NCBI RefSeq assembly: GCF_015490265.1
Contig: NZ_WFYD01000101.1
Span: 1-40,059, forward strand
DNA: 40,059 nucleotides
From: Sulfurivirga sp.
GTDB taxonomy: Bacteria; Pseudomonadota; Gammaproteobacteria; Thiomicrospirales; Thiomicrospiraceae
Reading direction: 5' to 3'
Position numbers and translations under genes: made by a program. Shown here one piece after another: positions 7,947 to 15,517 of the stretch (position 1 is the stretch's first letter; each line of letters starts with the position of its first letter). The notes below the pieces were generated by a model. It made no database searches, had not been told where the DNA came from, and was given only the letters and a program-made list of their open reading frames with translations.

Positions 7947-9885
7947 TCCACTCCTTGAGGTCGATGGGGCGACCGATGTGATAGCCCTGGAACAGGCGCA
8001 CGCCCAGTTCGGCGTAGCGCTGCTGCACGGCCGTATCCTCCACCGCCGTGGCGATCACGTCGATGTCCAGACTGCCGGCCATCTCCACCAGACTGGCCAG
8101 ATAGGAGGTGGCTTTGTCGTCGCGGCGGCATACGCCCTCCACAAAGCCCGGTGCCAGTTTGAGATAGTCCGGTTTGTAGAGTTGCAGGAAGCGCTTGTCA
8201 CCCAGATGACGGCCAAAGTGGTCCAGGCCCACCCGGCAGCCCTCCTGGTGCAGGTGCTGGATGAGCACGGCGCAGGCATCGCTGTGGCGGTGCAGCAATG
8301 CCTCAGGCAGTTCGAAGGCGATGCGCTGCCTTGGTCGGGCCTCGCGGATGCGGGTCAGCAGCCACCGCTGGAAGTCCAGGTCGATGACGGCCGCTTCGGT
8401 CAGGTTGACCGACAGCAGCGGCAGTTCCGGGTGCTGGCCCAGCAAGCCGAGGGTCTTGTCCACCACCAGTCGGTCGAACTGAGCTTCCAGTCCTTCACGC
8501 TGCAGCAGGGGCGTAAATTCCCGCGCGGCGATAGGATTGCCCTGTCCATCCCTCAGCTGAGCCAGCACTTCCAGACTGTGCAGGGCGTTCTGCCCGTCCT
8601 GCACGGGCTGGCCCAGTAGGGTCAGGCGGCCCGTTTCCAGCGCCTCCTCAATGTGCCAGACCTTCTCCAGTGGCAGACTGTCATCGGGCGGGGTGAGCCG
8701 GTGCAGAGCTTCTCCTTCCGTTTCCGCCTGCTGCAGAGCGCCATTGGCACGGGTGAGCGCTTCGGCGCGCGTCTCATCCGGCAGATAGTAGGCCACGCCG
8801 ATGCGCATGGGGCTGAGGGACGGGTCTACCTGAGCATCCTGCTTGATGTGTGCCCATAGCTCCGGCAGGGTCTGCAGCACCGCGGCCAGGTCGGCCGGGT
8901 CGGTCTGTGATGCGAGAATGGCGAAGTCGGAGCCGTTGAGACGGGCCAGCGTGGTCTCCGGCAGGTGATTGAGGCGTTCGACCATGTGTTTGACCAGTCT
9001 CTGGATCAGCCGGTTGACCTGCGGGTAGCCGTGGCGTTCGTTGAGCGTCTGCAGATCGTGCAGGTGTACGATGGCCAGTGCGCCCGGGCGGGGGCAGGTG
9101 TCGTCGGCCAAGGCGCTGTCGAGCACCATCTCGAAGAAGGCGCGGTTGCCCAGTCCGGTGACCGGGTCGGCGTAGGCCATGCGCTGCAGGCGGGCGTTGA
9201 TTTCCGCCTCGCGGGTGAAGATGTCCTTGAGCTTGAGCACCATGGTGTTGATGGCGCTGACCACCTGACGCAGCTCCGTGGCCCCGGGCAGGGGCTCCTG
9301 TACCACATAGTGCTTCTGCACGATGGCCTGGGCCTGACGCACCATCTTCTTGAGCGGCGCCAGCAGGTGGTGCAGATAGAACAGCGACAGAGCCAGAAAC
9401 AGTCCACCCAGCACCGCGAACAGAATCAGCAGGTTGACGAAACTCTCCCACAGCTGCTCATAGGCGTAGCCGGGATGGCTTACCACCGTGATCTGCCCCA
9501 CAGGGATCCAGCCGGACATGATCTCGGCCTTGCCCGCTTCCGGGTGCAGGTTCAGCAGCCGGATGAACCAGGCGGGCACGCCTTCGATCTTCAGCGGGTT
9601 CTGGCGTCGGTAGCGCACCTTGCCATCCGGGCCGGTCAGCGTGATCGACAGGTAGTAGCCCCGGTCGAACACGGCATTGATGAAGGTTTCCATGGCGGCC
9701 AGATCGTCCGGCCGCACCGCATGGCTGAGGGTGACGCCCAGACTGGTGGCCGTGTCCTCGGCGTGGGTCTTGAGCTGGTTCTGCAGAAAGGCGCGCGTGC
9801 TGTCCAGATTGAGCCAGAAGTTGGCGGCCAGCACCGTCAGCAGCAGGCCGAGAATGAAGGCGGACAGTTGGGTTCTCAGGCTCAT
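7927..9885 (-). CDS. lapD: LapD-like c-di-GMP receptor with degenerate GGDEF and EAL domains
   Basis: 652 residues: membrane helix (~7-24), periplasmic LapD/MoxY-type domain (~25-150, with GWIPVGQITVVSHPGY and YEQLWESF), second helix (~150-172), HAMP, GGDEF and EAL. The cyclase site is NGSDF (317-321), so no synthesis is expected. The EAL motif is EVL (439-441) and the usual DDFG is DHFG (555-558), so hydrolysis is unlikely, while binding may persist. In Pseudomonas LapD, c-di-GMP binding lets the periplasmic domain sequester the protease LapG and keeps the adhesin on the cell. A 4-bp ATGA overlap with lapG supports the assignment. Confidence 0.92.
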   Translation of the reverse strand: MSLRTQLSAFILGLLLTVLAANFWLNLDSTRAFLQNQLKTHAEDTATSLGVTLSHAVRPDDLAAMETFINAVFDRGYYLSITLTGPDGKVRYRRQNPLKIEGVPAWFIRLLNLHPEAGKAEIMSGWIPVGQITVVSHPGYAYEQLWESFVNLLILFAVLGGLFLALSLFYLHHLLAPLKKMVRQAQAIVQKHYVVQEPLPGATELRQVVSAINTMVLKLKDIFTREAEINARLQRMAYADPVTGLGNRAFFEMVLDSALADDTCPRPGALAIVHLHDLQTLNERHGYPQVNRLIQRLVKHMVERLNHLPETTLARLNGSDFAILASQTDPADLAAVLQTLPELWAHIKQDAQVDPSLSPMRIGVAYYLPDETRAEALTRANGALQQAETEGEALHRLTPPDDSLPLEKVWHIEEALETGRLTLLGQPVQDGQNALHSLEVLAQLRDGQGNPIAAREFTPLLQREGLEAQFDRLVVDKTLGLLGQHPELPLLSVNLTEAAVIDLDFQRWLLTRIREARPRQRIAFELPEALLHRHSDACAVLIQHLHQEGCRVGLDHFGRHLGDKRFLQLYKPDYLKLAPGFVEGVCRRDDKATSYLASLVEMAGSLDIDVIATAVEDTAVQQRYAELGVRLFQGYHIGRPIDLKEWIARHER

Positions 9886-10538
9886 TGCGGGTTACTCCCT
9901 TTCAGCCGCTGCAGCAGATGGCGCCATTTCTTCAGACGGGTGCTTTGGCCGAGCAGCTTGCCCTTGCCACGCTGTTTCGCCAGCCACAGCCCGCGGCCGT
10001 TGAAGCTGTAGATGGGCACCAGGTCCCGCCGCTGGGTGGCCGGCAGGATGCGCGGGTTGATGTTGTCCAGCACCAGCGGCACGCTCAGCGGTTTGGGAAA
10101 GTAGGTGACCACCATGTGGGCCTGGCGCAGGCGGATGGCCTTGACATAGGTGAGAAACAGCTTCTTCTCCGGCACCCTGAGCATGCGCAGGGTGAGGTAT
10201 TTGGCGATGGCGAAGTCCTCGCAGTCGCCGGCGAACTTGCCGAGAAACTCCACCGGCGTGGCCCAGTAGTCCTGCTTGTGCCACAGGATGCGGTCGTCCA
10301 CGAAGCGGGCCTGGTTGAAGAAGTCGTTGACTCTTTTCAGCTTTTCCCGCTCCGGCAGTTCCCAGCTCTGGTCCACCAGCCGCTGCCAGGCGCGCAGGCG
10401 TTTGGCCGCCTGCGGCCCGAAACGCTTTTCCGCCGCCTTGATCTGCGCCTCCGTGACCACCTGCGGCGGCAGGTCCGCCCAGCACAGGCTCCAAAGGAGC
10501 AGCACGGAGAGCAGAAGACGGAAGGGGCGTGAGGTCAT
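9882..10538 (-). CDS. lapG: LapG-like periplasmic transglutaminase-type cysteine protease
   Basis: 218 residues with a signal peptide (LLLSVLLLWSLCWA). The BTLCP fold has its catalytic triad: C106 in GDCEDFAIAKY, H141 in QAHMVVTYF, D158 in VLDNIN. LapG cleaves the N-terminal retention region of LapA-type adhesins at a di-alanine site when c-di-GMP is low and LapD releases it. It overlaps the lapD-like gene by 4 bp and follows the first ompA-like gene by 17 bp. The basic C-terminal tail (LLGQSTRLKKWRHLLQRL) is family-typical. Calcium dependence, known in Legionella and Pseudomonas LapG, is likely but not readable from motifs alone. Confidence 0.93.
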   Translation of the reverse strand: MTSRPFRLLLSVLLLWSLCWADLPPQVVTEAQIKAAEKRFGPQAAKRLRAWQRLVDQSWELPEREKLKRVNDFFNQARFVDDRILWHKQDYWATPVEFLGKFAGDCEDFAIAKYLTLRMLRVPEKKLFLTYVKAIRLRQAHMVVTYFPKPLSVPLVLDNINPRILPATQRRDLVPIYSFNGRGLWLAKQRGKGKLLGQSTRLKKWRHLLQRLKGSNPQ

Positions 10539-10555
10539 GGTGACAGATCATACGC

Positions 10556-11410
10556 CTAACGGGCATCCGGCAGGGGGCAGCGGCCTGGATGGGGCACATA
10601 GCCCTGCATGTTCTCCGGCATCTGCGGGCGCGCCTCGGGTGGCAGCCTGTCCCGCGCCACCACCCGCAGCTCGATGCGCCGGTTCCGCGCCCGGGCCTGC
10701 GGGTCATGATTGTCGGCCACCGGCCGGGCCTCGCCATAGCCGACTACATAGACCTGCTCCGCCGGCAGGCCGAGCGCACGGACCAGATAGTCACGCACCG
10801 CCTGTGCCCGATTCCATGACAGCTTGAGATTGTCATCCCGACAGCCGATGGCGTCGGTGTGGCCTTCGATCAGCAGTACATGGTCACTGTCCAGTTCCTT
10901 CAGGCGGGTGAGCGCCTCGCGCAATTTGGCCGCCATGTCGGGGCGGATGCGGTATTTGGCCGTGTCGAAGGTCAGATGCAGCTGGATGTTGACCTGCTCG
11001 ATGCAGCCGAAGCGGTTGACCTTCTGGCCCAGCGGCGTGTCCGGGCAACGGTCGGCCGGGTCGGGCACGCCGTCGCGGTCGGTGTCCGGGTTGCAGCCGA
11101 GAAAATTGACGCCGGCATGGCGCGTTTGGGGGCACTGGTCGATGAAGTCGGGCACGCCGTCGACATCCTCGTCACGGGCGCAGCCGATGACATCCACCGC
11201 CACGCCGGCAGGCGTATTGGGGCATTCGTCGAGCATGTCCACCACACCATCGCGATCAAGGTCGGTGTAGTAGCGTTTGAGGGTTTTGGGCGGCAGGGGC
11301 TTTTCAAGGGTGATGCGGGCGGGAGTGTCGGGCTGGGCCTGAGCGGCCAGCGCGCACAGCAGGAGGGCGGCAAGGCTCCATTGTCGAGTCCGCGTCCACA
11401 AGCGCACCAT
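10556..11410 (-). CDS. OmpA-family protein with calcium-binding (TSP3) repeats, paralog 2
   Basis: The product (284 residues) has the same architecture as the 1604-2464 protein: signal peptide (ALLLCALAAQAQ), three D-x-D-x-D-G motifs (DLDRDGVVD, DEDVDGVPD, DTDRDGVPD), an OmpA-like domain (EGHTDAIGCRDDNLKLSWNRAQAV, GYGEARP, NRRIEL) and the tail GYVPHPGRCPLP. GAGG stands eight bases before the ATG. As first gene of the cassette it probably carries the operon promoter. The pair brackets the Lap genes, which suggests an ancestral duplication rather than chance neighbourhood. Confidence 0.88.
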   Translation of the reverse strand: MVRLWTRTRQWSLAALLLCALAAQAQPDTPARITLEKPLPPKTLKRYYTDLDRDGVVDMLDECPNTPAGVAVDVIGCARDEDVDGVPDFIDQCPQTRHAGVNFLGCNPDTDRDGVPDPADRCPDTPLGQKVNRFGCIEQVNIQLHLTFDTAKYRIRPDMAAKLREALTRLKELDSDHVLLIEGHTDAIGCRDDNLKLSWNRAQAVRDYLVRALGLPAEQVYVVGYGEARPVADNHDPQARARNRRIELRVVARDRLPPEARPQMPENMQGYVPHPGRCPLPDAR

Positions 11411-11442
11411 CTGTCTGTCCTCTGATTTGATGATAGATCAGC

Positions 11443-11448
11443 ATTATA
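11443..11448 (-). promoter_or_regulatory. Candidate -10 of the lap-type cassette
   Basis: The minus strand has TATAAT at 11448-11443, about 32 bp before the ompA-like start and in an AT-rich stretch. No good -35 lies at 17 bp (ACACTA), which is compatible with an activator-dependent promoter. The tandem repeats at 11499-11525 lie about 50 bp upstream. Confidence 0.5.
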
Positions 11449-11498
11449 TGTCTATTAATAAATTGTAGTGTTTCGTGCAAGAAATTACAGGGTAAGGC

Positions 11499-11525
11499 TT
11501 CTATACCCGTAAGCGTTCTATACCC
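11499..11525. repeat. Two direct repeats TTCTATACCC, period 17 bp
   Basis: TTCTATACCC occurs at 11499-11508 and again at 11516-11525; the second overlaps the TAG stop of the alcohol dehydrogenase gene. The position upstream of the cassette promoter makes paired regulator sites plausible. The regulator is unknown; the cassette's own LuxR-type protein is one candidate. Confidence 0.6.
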
Positions 11526-12753
11526 CTGCGGCCGCTTCCAGTGCGGCACGCAGGGTCTCGTCTGGCAGCACCAGCGGGTTGCCCAGCATGGAACCGGCAC
11601 GGCAGTTGGCAATAATCCGCTCCATGGCTGTCTCGTCCAGCCCGTAGCGGCGCAGGCTGCCGGGGCCGTAGGCTTCGTTGAGTCGGATCAGCGCCGTGAT
11701 GAGCGCCTCGCGCGCGGCATCGTCGGGTAGCCGGGCGTCACCGCTGAGCAGGCGGCCCACCTGAGCGTATTTGTGCAGGGCGGTGGCCGCTTCGGGTGAA
11801 GTGTCCCTTTCCAGCGCATGGATGTTGGCGGCGGTGATCGGCGCCAGCAGGGCGGCGCAGGCCATGCCGTGGGGAGCGTGGGTGAAGGCGCCCAGCGGTC
11901 CGGCCAGTCCGTGAACGGCGCCCAGTCCGGCATTGGCCAGTGTGATGCCGGAGAGGGTGGCGGCCAGCATCAGCCGTCCGCCGGCGTCCATGCGCGCCTT
12001 CCCGTCCGTGGCCTGCTTGAAGGCGTCCAGCGCGCCGTGCCACAGCTGCATGCCGTGCCAGGCCAGCGCATCGGTGAAAGGGTTGGCCTTGCAGGTGACG
12101 TAGGACTCCAGCAGCTGGGTGAGGGCGTCCAGCGCGGTGGCGTGGAGCGTCTCCGGCGGCACGGTGTCGAGAAAACGGGGGTCGAGCCACACTTCCTTCG
12201 CCACCAGTGCTTCGTGACGGAAGGATTTCTTGAACTGTCCGGGGCGGGAAAGCACGGCGTTCTTGGTGGTTTCCGAGCCGGTGCCGGCGGTGGTGGGTAC
12301 CGCGAGCCAGGGCAGTGCCTCGCCGTGATAGGGCTTGCCGGCGCCCACGCCTTCCAGATAGTCCATGACGCTGTCACGCCGGGGCAGCAGGCCGGCGACC
12401 GCCTTGGCCACATCCAGTGCCGAGCCGCCGCCGATGCCGATGATCCGGTCAATGCCTGCCGGTGCCGTCTGCACGATTTCGTCCACCGTTTCGGGTGAGG
12501 GCTCGCCGCTGACGGTGAAAACGGACGGGGTCTCCCCCATTTTTGCCAGATCGTCGATCAGCCGCGCCCCGAAAGCGCTGTTTTTGACGCTTCTGGAGAG
12601 GATCAGCAGCGGTTTTCGGCTGATTTCGCCAATGCGGGCCGCCAGTTGGTCGCGCAGGCCGATGCCGAAGCGGATTTTTGGCAGGGCGGCCATCTCGAAC
12701 GGCATCAGGAGCGGGGGCAGAGCGGGGATGGGGTCGAATGTCGTATGGTTCAT
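11518..12753 (-). CDS. Iron-containing (group III) alcohol dehydrogenase
   Basis: The 411-residue protein has a NAD(P)-binding motif (GIGGGSALDVAKA, ~106-118), PTTAGTGSE (~153-161) and the metal region. Metal ligands expected in the family appear as D209, H281 and H295 (HGLAGPLGAFTHAPHG), but the second ligand, usually histidine in DALTH, is Q213 here (DALTQLLESY). A subset of this superfamily has DALTQ, so it may be a normal subfamily trait. The substrate is unknown. It starts within the ATGA overlap with rep, an odd operon partner. Residues 70-77 (AKMGETPS) are encoded by a copy of the dispersed repeat. Confidence 0.88.
   Translation of the reverse strand: MNHTTFDPIPALPPLLMPFEMAALPKIRFGIGLRDQLAARIGEISRKPLLILSRSVKNSAFGARLIDDLAKMGETPSVFTVSGEPSPETVDEIVQTAPAGIDRIIGIGGGSALDVAKAVAGLLPRRDSVMDYLEGVGAGKPYHGEALPWLAVPTTAGTGSETTKNAVLSRPGQFKKSFRHEALVAKEVWLDPRFLDTVPPETLHATALDALTQLLESYVTCKANPFTDALAWHGMQLWHGALDAFKQATDGKARMDAGGRLMLAATLSGITLANAGLGAVHGLAGPLGAFTHAPHGMACAALLAPITAANIHALERDTSPEAATALHKYAQVGRLLSGDARLPDDAAREALITALIRLNEAYGPGSLRRYGLDETAMERIIANCRAGSMLGNPLVLPDETLRAALEAAAGV
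12527..12546 (-). repeat. Dispersed repeat, copy 3, inside the alcohol dehydrogenase gene
   Basis: The minus strand reads GCAAAAATGGGGGAGACCCC followed by GT, identical over 20 bases to copy 1 and over 21 to copy 5. It is in the coding sequence and encodes Ala-Lys-Met-Gly-Glu-Thr-Pro. The surrounding protein reads through without an obvious insertion. Confidence 0.9.
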
Positions 12754-14792
12754 GAGCTTTTCTCCGCCAGCATGGCCTTCATGGCGGCCAGGTGGTCCAG
12801 TCCGCGGGCTTTTGCCTGCGCGGGGTCTTCCTCCCGGTCGGGACGGCCTTCCCAGTCCAGGTCTTCATCGGGCAGCTCGAACAGAAAACGGCTCGGTTCG
12901 GTGGACTGGGTTTCGCCATAGCGGCGCCGCTGTTTTGCGTAGGTGAGTGTCAGGCTGCGCCGGGCACGGGTGATGCCCACATAGGCCAGGCGCCGTTCCT
13001 CTTCCAGCCCCGCCCCTTCCAGGTTTTCCCGGTGCGGCAGCAGTTCCTCTTCCATGCCCACCAGAAACACATGGGGAAACTCCAGCCCCTTGGCGGCGTG
13101 CAGGGTCATGAGGCTGACGGCGTTGGGGGTGTCCGATTCCTGCTGCTGGCGGTCGAGCATATCCATCAGGCTCATGTGGGCCACCGCCTGCTCCAGAGAG
13201 AGTTCGGTGCCGTCCTCCTCCTCGGCCTTGCGGATCAGGTTGCCGAGCCAGCGCAGCAGCTCCTCCACATTGGTGATGCGTTTTTCCGCCGCAGCGGCAT
13301 TGGGTGCCTGCTCCCGCAGCCAGTCGTAGTATTCCACCTCTTCCAGCACCTGGCGCACGAAGGGGAGCACCTCTTCGCCACGCAGGCCGTCGGCCTCGCG
13401 CACCCAGCCGGCCACTTGCCCGCCGAAGGCGCGCACCCGCTCCAGTGCGCGCGTGTCCAGGCTGGCGGACAGGCCCACCTCACCGGTGGCGTCCGTCAGG
13501 CTGATGCCGCGGCGGCGGGCGTAGAGGGCCAGCTTTTCCAGCGTGCCGGGGCCGATCTGCCGACGCGGGGTGTTGACGATGCGCAGAAAGGCGGTGTCGT
13601 CGTCCGGGTTGACGATCAGGCGCAGGTAGGCCAGTGCGTCCTTGATCTCCACCCGGTCGAAGAAGCTCTGCCCGCCGGTCAGGGTGTAGGGCACGTTCTG
13701 CTCCCGCAGGGCGCGTTCCAGCTGGCGCGCCTGATGGTTGCTACGGTAGAGGATGGCGTAGTCGCCCCAGCGGGTGCGGTGCTTGAAACGGTGCACTTGC
13801 AGCTCGGAGACGACCCGGTCGGCCTCGGCGGTGTCATCGCTGCAGGGCAGCACACGGATGGGGTCGCCCAGACCGATGTCGGACCACAGCTTCTTCTCGA
13901 ACAGGTGCGGGTTGTTGGCGATCAGCGTGTTGGCGGCGCGCAGAATGCGCTGGGTGGAGCGGTAGTTCTGTTCCAGCTTGATCACCTTCAGCTGTGGAAA
14001 GTCCCGCTGCAGCTGGGCCATGTTCTGCGGCTCGGCACCACGCCATGCGTAGATGGACTGATCGTCATCGCCCACCACGGTCATGCGTCCGTCAGCGCCC
14101 ATCAGCAGGCGGATCAGCGCGTACTGGGCGCCATTGGTGTCCTGATATTCGTCCACCAGCAGGTGGCGCACCCGGTTCTGCCAGCGGGCGCGCACCGCGT
14201 CGTCTTCTTCCAGCAGACGCACAGGCAGCAGGATCAGGTCGTCGAAGTCCACCGCGTTGTAGGCGCGCAGCTGGCGGTCGTAGGCTTCATAGAGCCTGGC
14301 CGCGTGCGCTTCCAGCTCATCTTCCGCCTGTTCGAGGGCCTGAGCGGGCGTGACAAGCCGGTTCTTCCACCCTGAGAGGGTGTGCTGCAGCCGGGCCAGC
14401 GCCTCCCGGTCCATATCACCGCCGGTCAGTTCCTTGAGCAGCTGGAGACTGTCGGCAGCATCCATGATGGTGAAGCTGGACTTCAGGCCCAGCGTCTCGC
14501 CCTCGCGGCGCAGGAAGTTGAGGCCGAAGGTATGGAAGGTGGACACGTTTAGCCCGCGCGGCGGGGTGTCCTGCATCAGGGCGGCCACTCGTTGCTTCAT
14601 CTCCCGCGCCGCCTTGTTGGTGAAGGTGACGGCAAAGATGTGCCGGGGGGACAGGCCACGCTCACGGATCAGCCAGGCGATCTTGGTGGTGATCACGCGG
14701 GTCTTGCCGGAGCCGGCGCCGGCTAGCACCAGCAGAGGCCGGTCGGCTTCCAGCACGGCGGCGCGCTGTTGGGGATTGAGGGTGCTGAGCAT
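12750..14792 (-). CDS. rep: ATP-dependent DNA helicase Rep (UvrD/Rep superfamily 1)
   Basis: The protein has 680 residues from MLSTLNPQQRAAV, close to the family norm of about 670. Motifs: I LAGAGSGKT, Ia TFTNKAAREM, II VDEYQDTN, III VGDDDQSIYAWRGA, IV QNYRST, V LMTLHAAKGLEF and VI VGITRARR. Rep is a 3'-5' helicase that clears proteins ahead of the replication fork. ATG 14792 is preferred; ATG 14801 overlaps the candidate -10 and the earlier frame start runs through the intergenic region. There is no Shine-Dalgarno sequence before 14792, and TATAAT ends only 7 bases upstream, so translation may be leaderless. It overlaps the alcohol dehydrogenase start by 4 bp. Confidence 0.95.
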   Translation of the reverse strand: MLSTLNPQQRAAVLEADRPLLVLAGAGSGKTRVITTKIAWLIRERGLSPRHIFAVTFTNKAAREMKQRVAALMQDTPPRGLNVSTFHTFGLNFLRREGETLGLKSSFTIMDAADSLQLLKELTGGDMDREALARLQHTLSGWKNRLVTPAQALEQAEDELEAHAARLYEAYDRQLRAYNAVDFDDLILLPVRLLEEDDAVRARWQNRVRHLLVDEYQDTNGAQYALIRLLMGADGRMTVVGDDDQSIYAWRGAEPQNMAQLQRDFPQLKVIKLEQNYRSTQRILRAANTLIANNPHLFEKKLWSDIGLGDPIRVLPCSDDTAEADRVVSELQVHRFKHRTRWGDYAILYRSNHQARQLERALREQNVPYTLTGGQSFFDRVEIKDALAYLRLIVNPDDDTAFLRIVNTPRRQIGPGTLEKLALYARRRGISLTDATGEVGLSASLDTRALERVRAFGGQVAGWVREADGLRGEEVLPFVRQVLEEVEYYDWLREQAPNAAAAEKRITNVEELLRWLGNLIRKAEEEDGTELSLEQAVAHMSLMDMLDRQQQESDTPNAVSLMTLHAAKGLEFPHVFLVGMEEELLPHRENLEGAGLEEERRLAYVGITRARRSLTLTYAKQRRRYGETQSTEPSRFLFELPDEDLDWEGRPDREEDPAQAKARGLDHLAAMKAMLAEKSS

Positions 14793-14799
14793 GGCGCAC

Positions 14800-14805
14800 A
14801 TTATA
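14800..14805 (-). promoter_or_regulatory. Candidate -10 giving a leaderless rep mRNA
   Basis: The minus strand has TATAAT (14805-14800), then GTGCGCC and the rep ATG at 14792. A start site at the usual 6-8 bases below the -10 would fall on or beside the A of the start codon. No clear -35 is visible at 17 bp. A 6-bp inverted repeat (CGGCAG at 14813-14818, CTGCCG at 14825-14830) lies between this and the divergent promoter. Confidence 0.55.
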
Positions 14806-14842
14806 TCGGGCCCGGCAGACGAGCCTGCCGACAACCGCCTCT

Positions 14843-14848
14843 TATAAT
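14843..14848 (+). promoter_or_regulatory. Candidate -10 of the methyltransferase gene
   Basis: TATAAT lies 24 bases before the ATG at 14873, with a strong AAGGAGG ribosome site between. No clear -35 is visible. The divergent rep -10 is 38 bp away. Confidence 0.55.
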
Positions 14849-14872
14849 GGCGCCGGTAAGGAGGAACCGCAC

Positions 14873-15460
14873 ATGGACGCACGTACCATCGAGCAGCTGA
14901 AACGGGATATCGTCTTCGAAGCGGAGCTGGCAGGGCACCGCTTCACCTTTCACACCACCTGGGGACTGTTCAGTCCCAGGCAGATCGACAGCGGCACGGC
15001 ACTGCTGCTGCGCTACCTCGACGTGCGTCCGGACGAGCGGGCGCTGGACATCGGTTGTGGCTACGGCCCGCTGGGGCTGTCCATCGCAGCACAGGCGCCG
15101 CAGGGTCAGGTGCACATGGTGGACAAGGATTTCGTCGCGGTGGACTACGCCCGTGCCAATGCCCGGCGCAACGGCCTGAACAACGTGGAGGCCTATCTGT
15201 CCAACGGGCTTTCCCATGTGCCGGCGGACGCCCGCTTCACCACGGTGGTGTCCAACATTCCCGCCAAGGTGGGCAAGGAGCTGCTCACCATTCTGCTGTG
15301 GGACAGCTGGCAGCACCTTGAGCCGGGTGGGCAGATGGTGGTGGTCACCATCAATGGCCTGCGCCAGTTCATGAAGCGTCACATGCTGGAGATCTTCGGC
15401 AATTACGACAAGGTCAAGCAGGGACGGGACTATACCGTCTCACGCGCGGTGCGGGAATGA
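14873..15460 (+). CDS. Class I SAM-dependent methyltransferase (RsmC/MTS-type fold)
   Basis: The protein has 195 residues. The SAM site is clear: motif I LDIGCGYGPLGL (~59-70), an acidic residue after strand 2 (MVDKD) and motif IV VVSNIPAKVGKEL. The overall layout matches the C-terminal half of RsmC and other small MTS-domain enzymes, but the catalytic NPPY/F used by N-methyltransferases on bases is replaced by NIPA. The target (rRNA, protein or small molecule) is therefore open. AAGGAGG stands before the ATG. It is divergent from rep and followed 57 bp later by a chemoreceptor. Confidence 0.85.
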   Translation: MDARTIEQLKRDIVFEAELAGHRFTFHTTWGLFSPRQIDSGTALLLRYLDVRPDERALDIGCGYGPLGLSIAAQAPQGQVHMVDKDFVAVDYARANARRNGLNNVEAYLSNGLSHVPADARFTTVVSNIPAKVGKELLTILLWDSWQHLEPGGQMVVVTINGLRQFMKRHMLEIFGNYDKVKQGRDYTVSRAVRE

Positions 15461-15517
15461 TGGCACGCATTCTGCTTGACAGGGGGCGTCAGCCACAGTT
15501 TCACGAGAGGAACAAAC

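Noticed and set aside
15476-15481. TTGACA as -35 of the chemoreceptor gene
   Set aside because: The hexamer is perfect but the position 17 bp downstream reads TTTCAC, and no better -10 lies at 16-18 bp.
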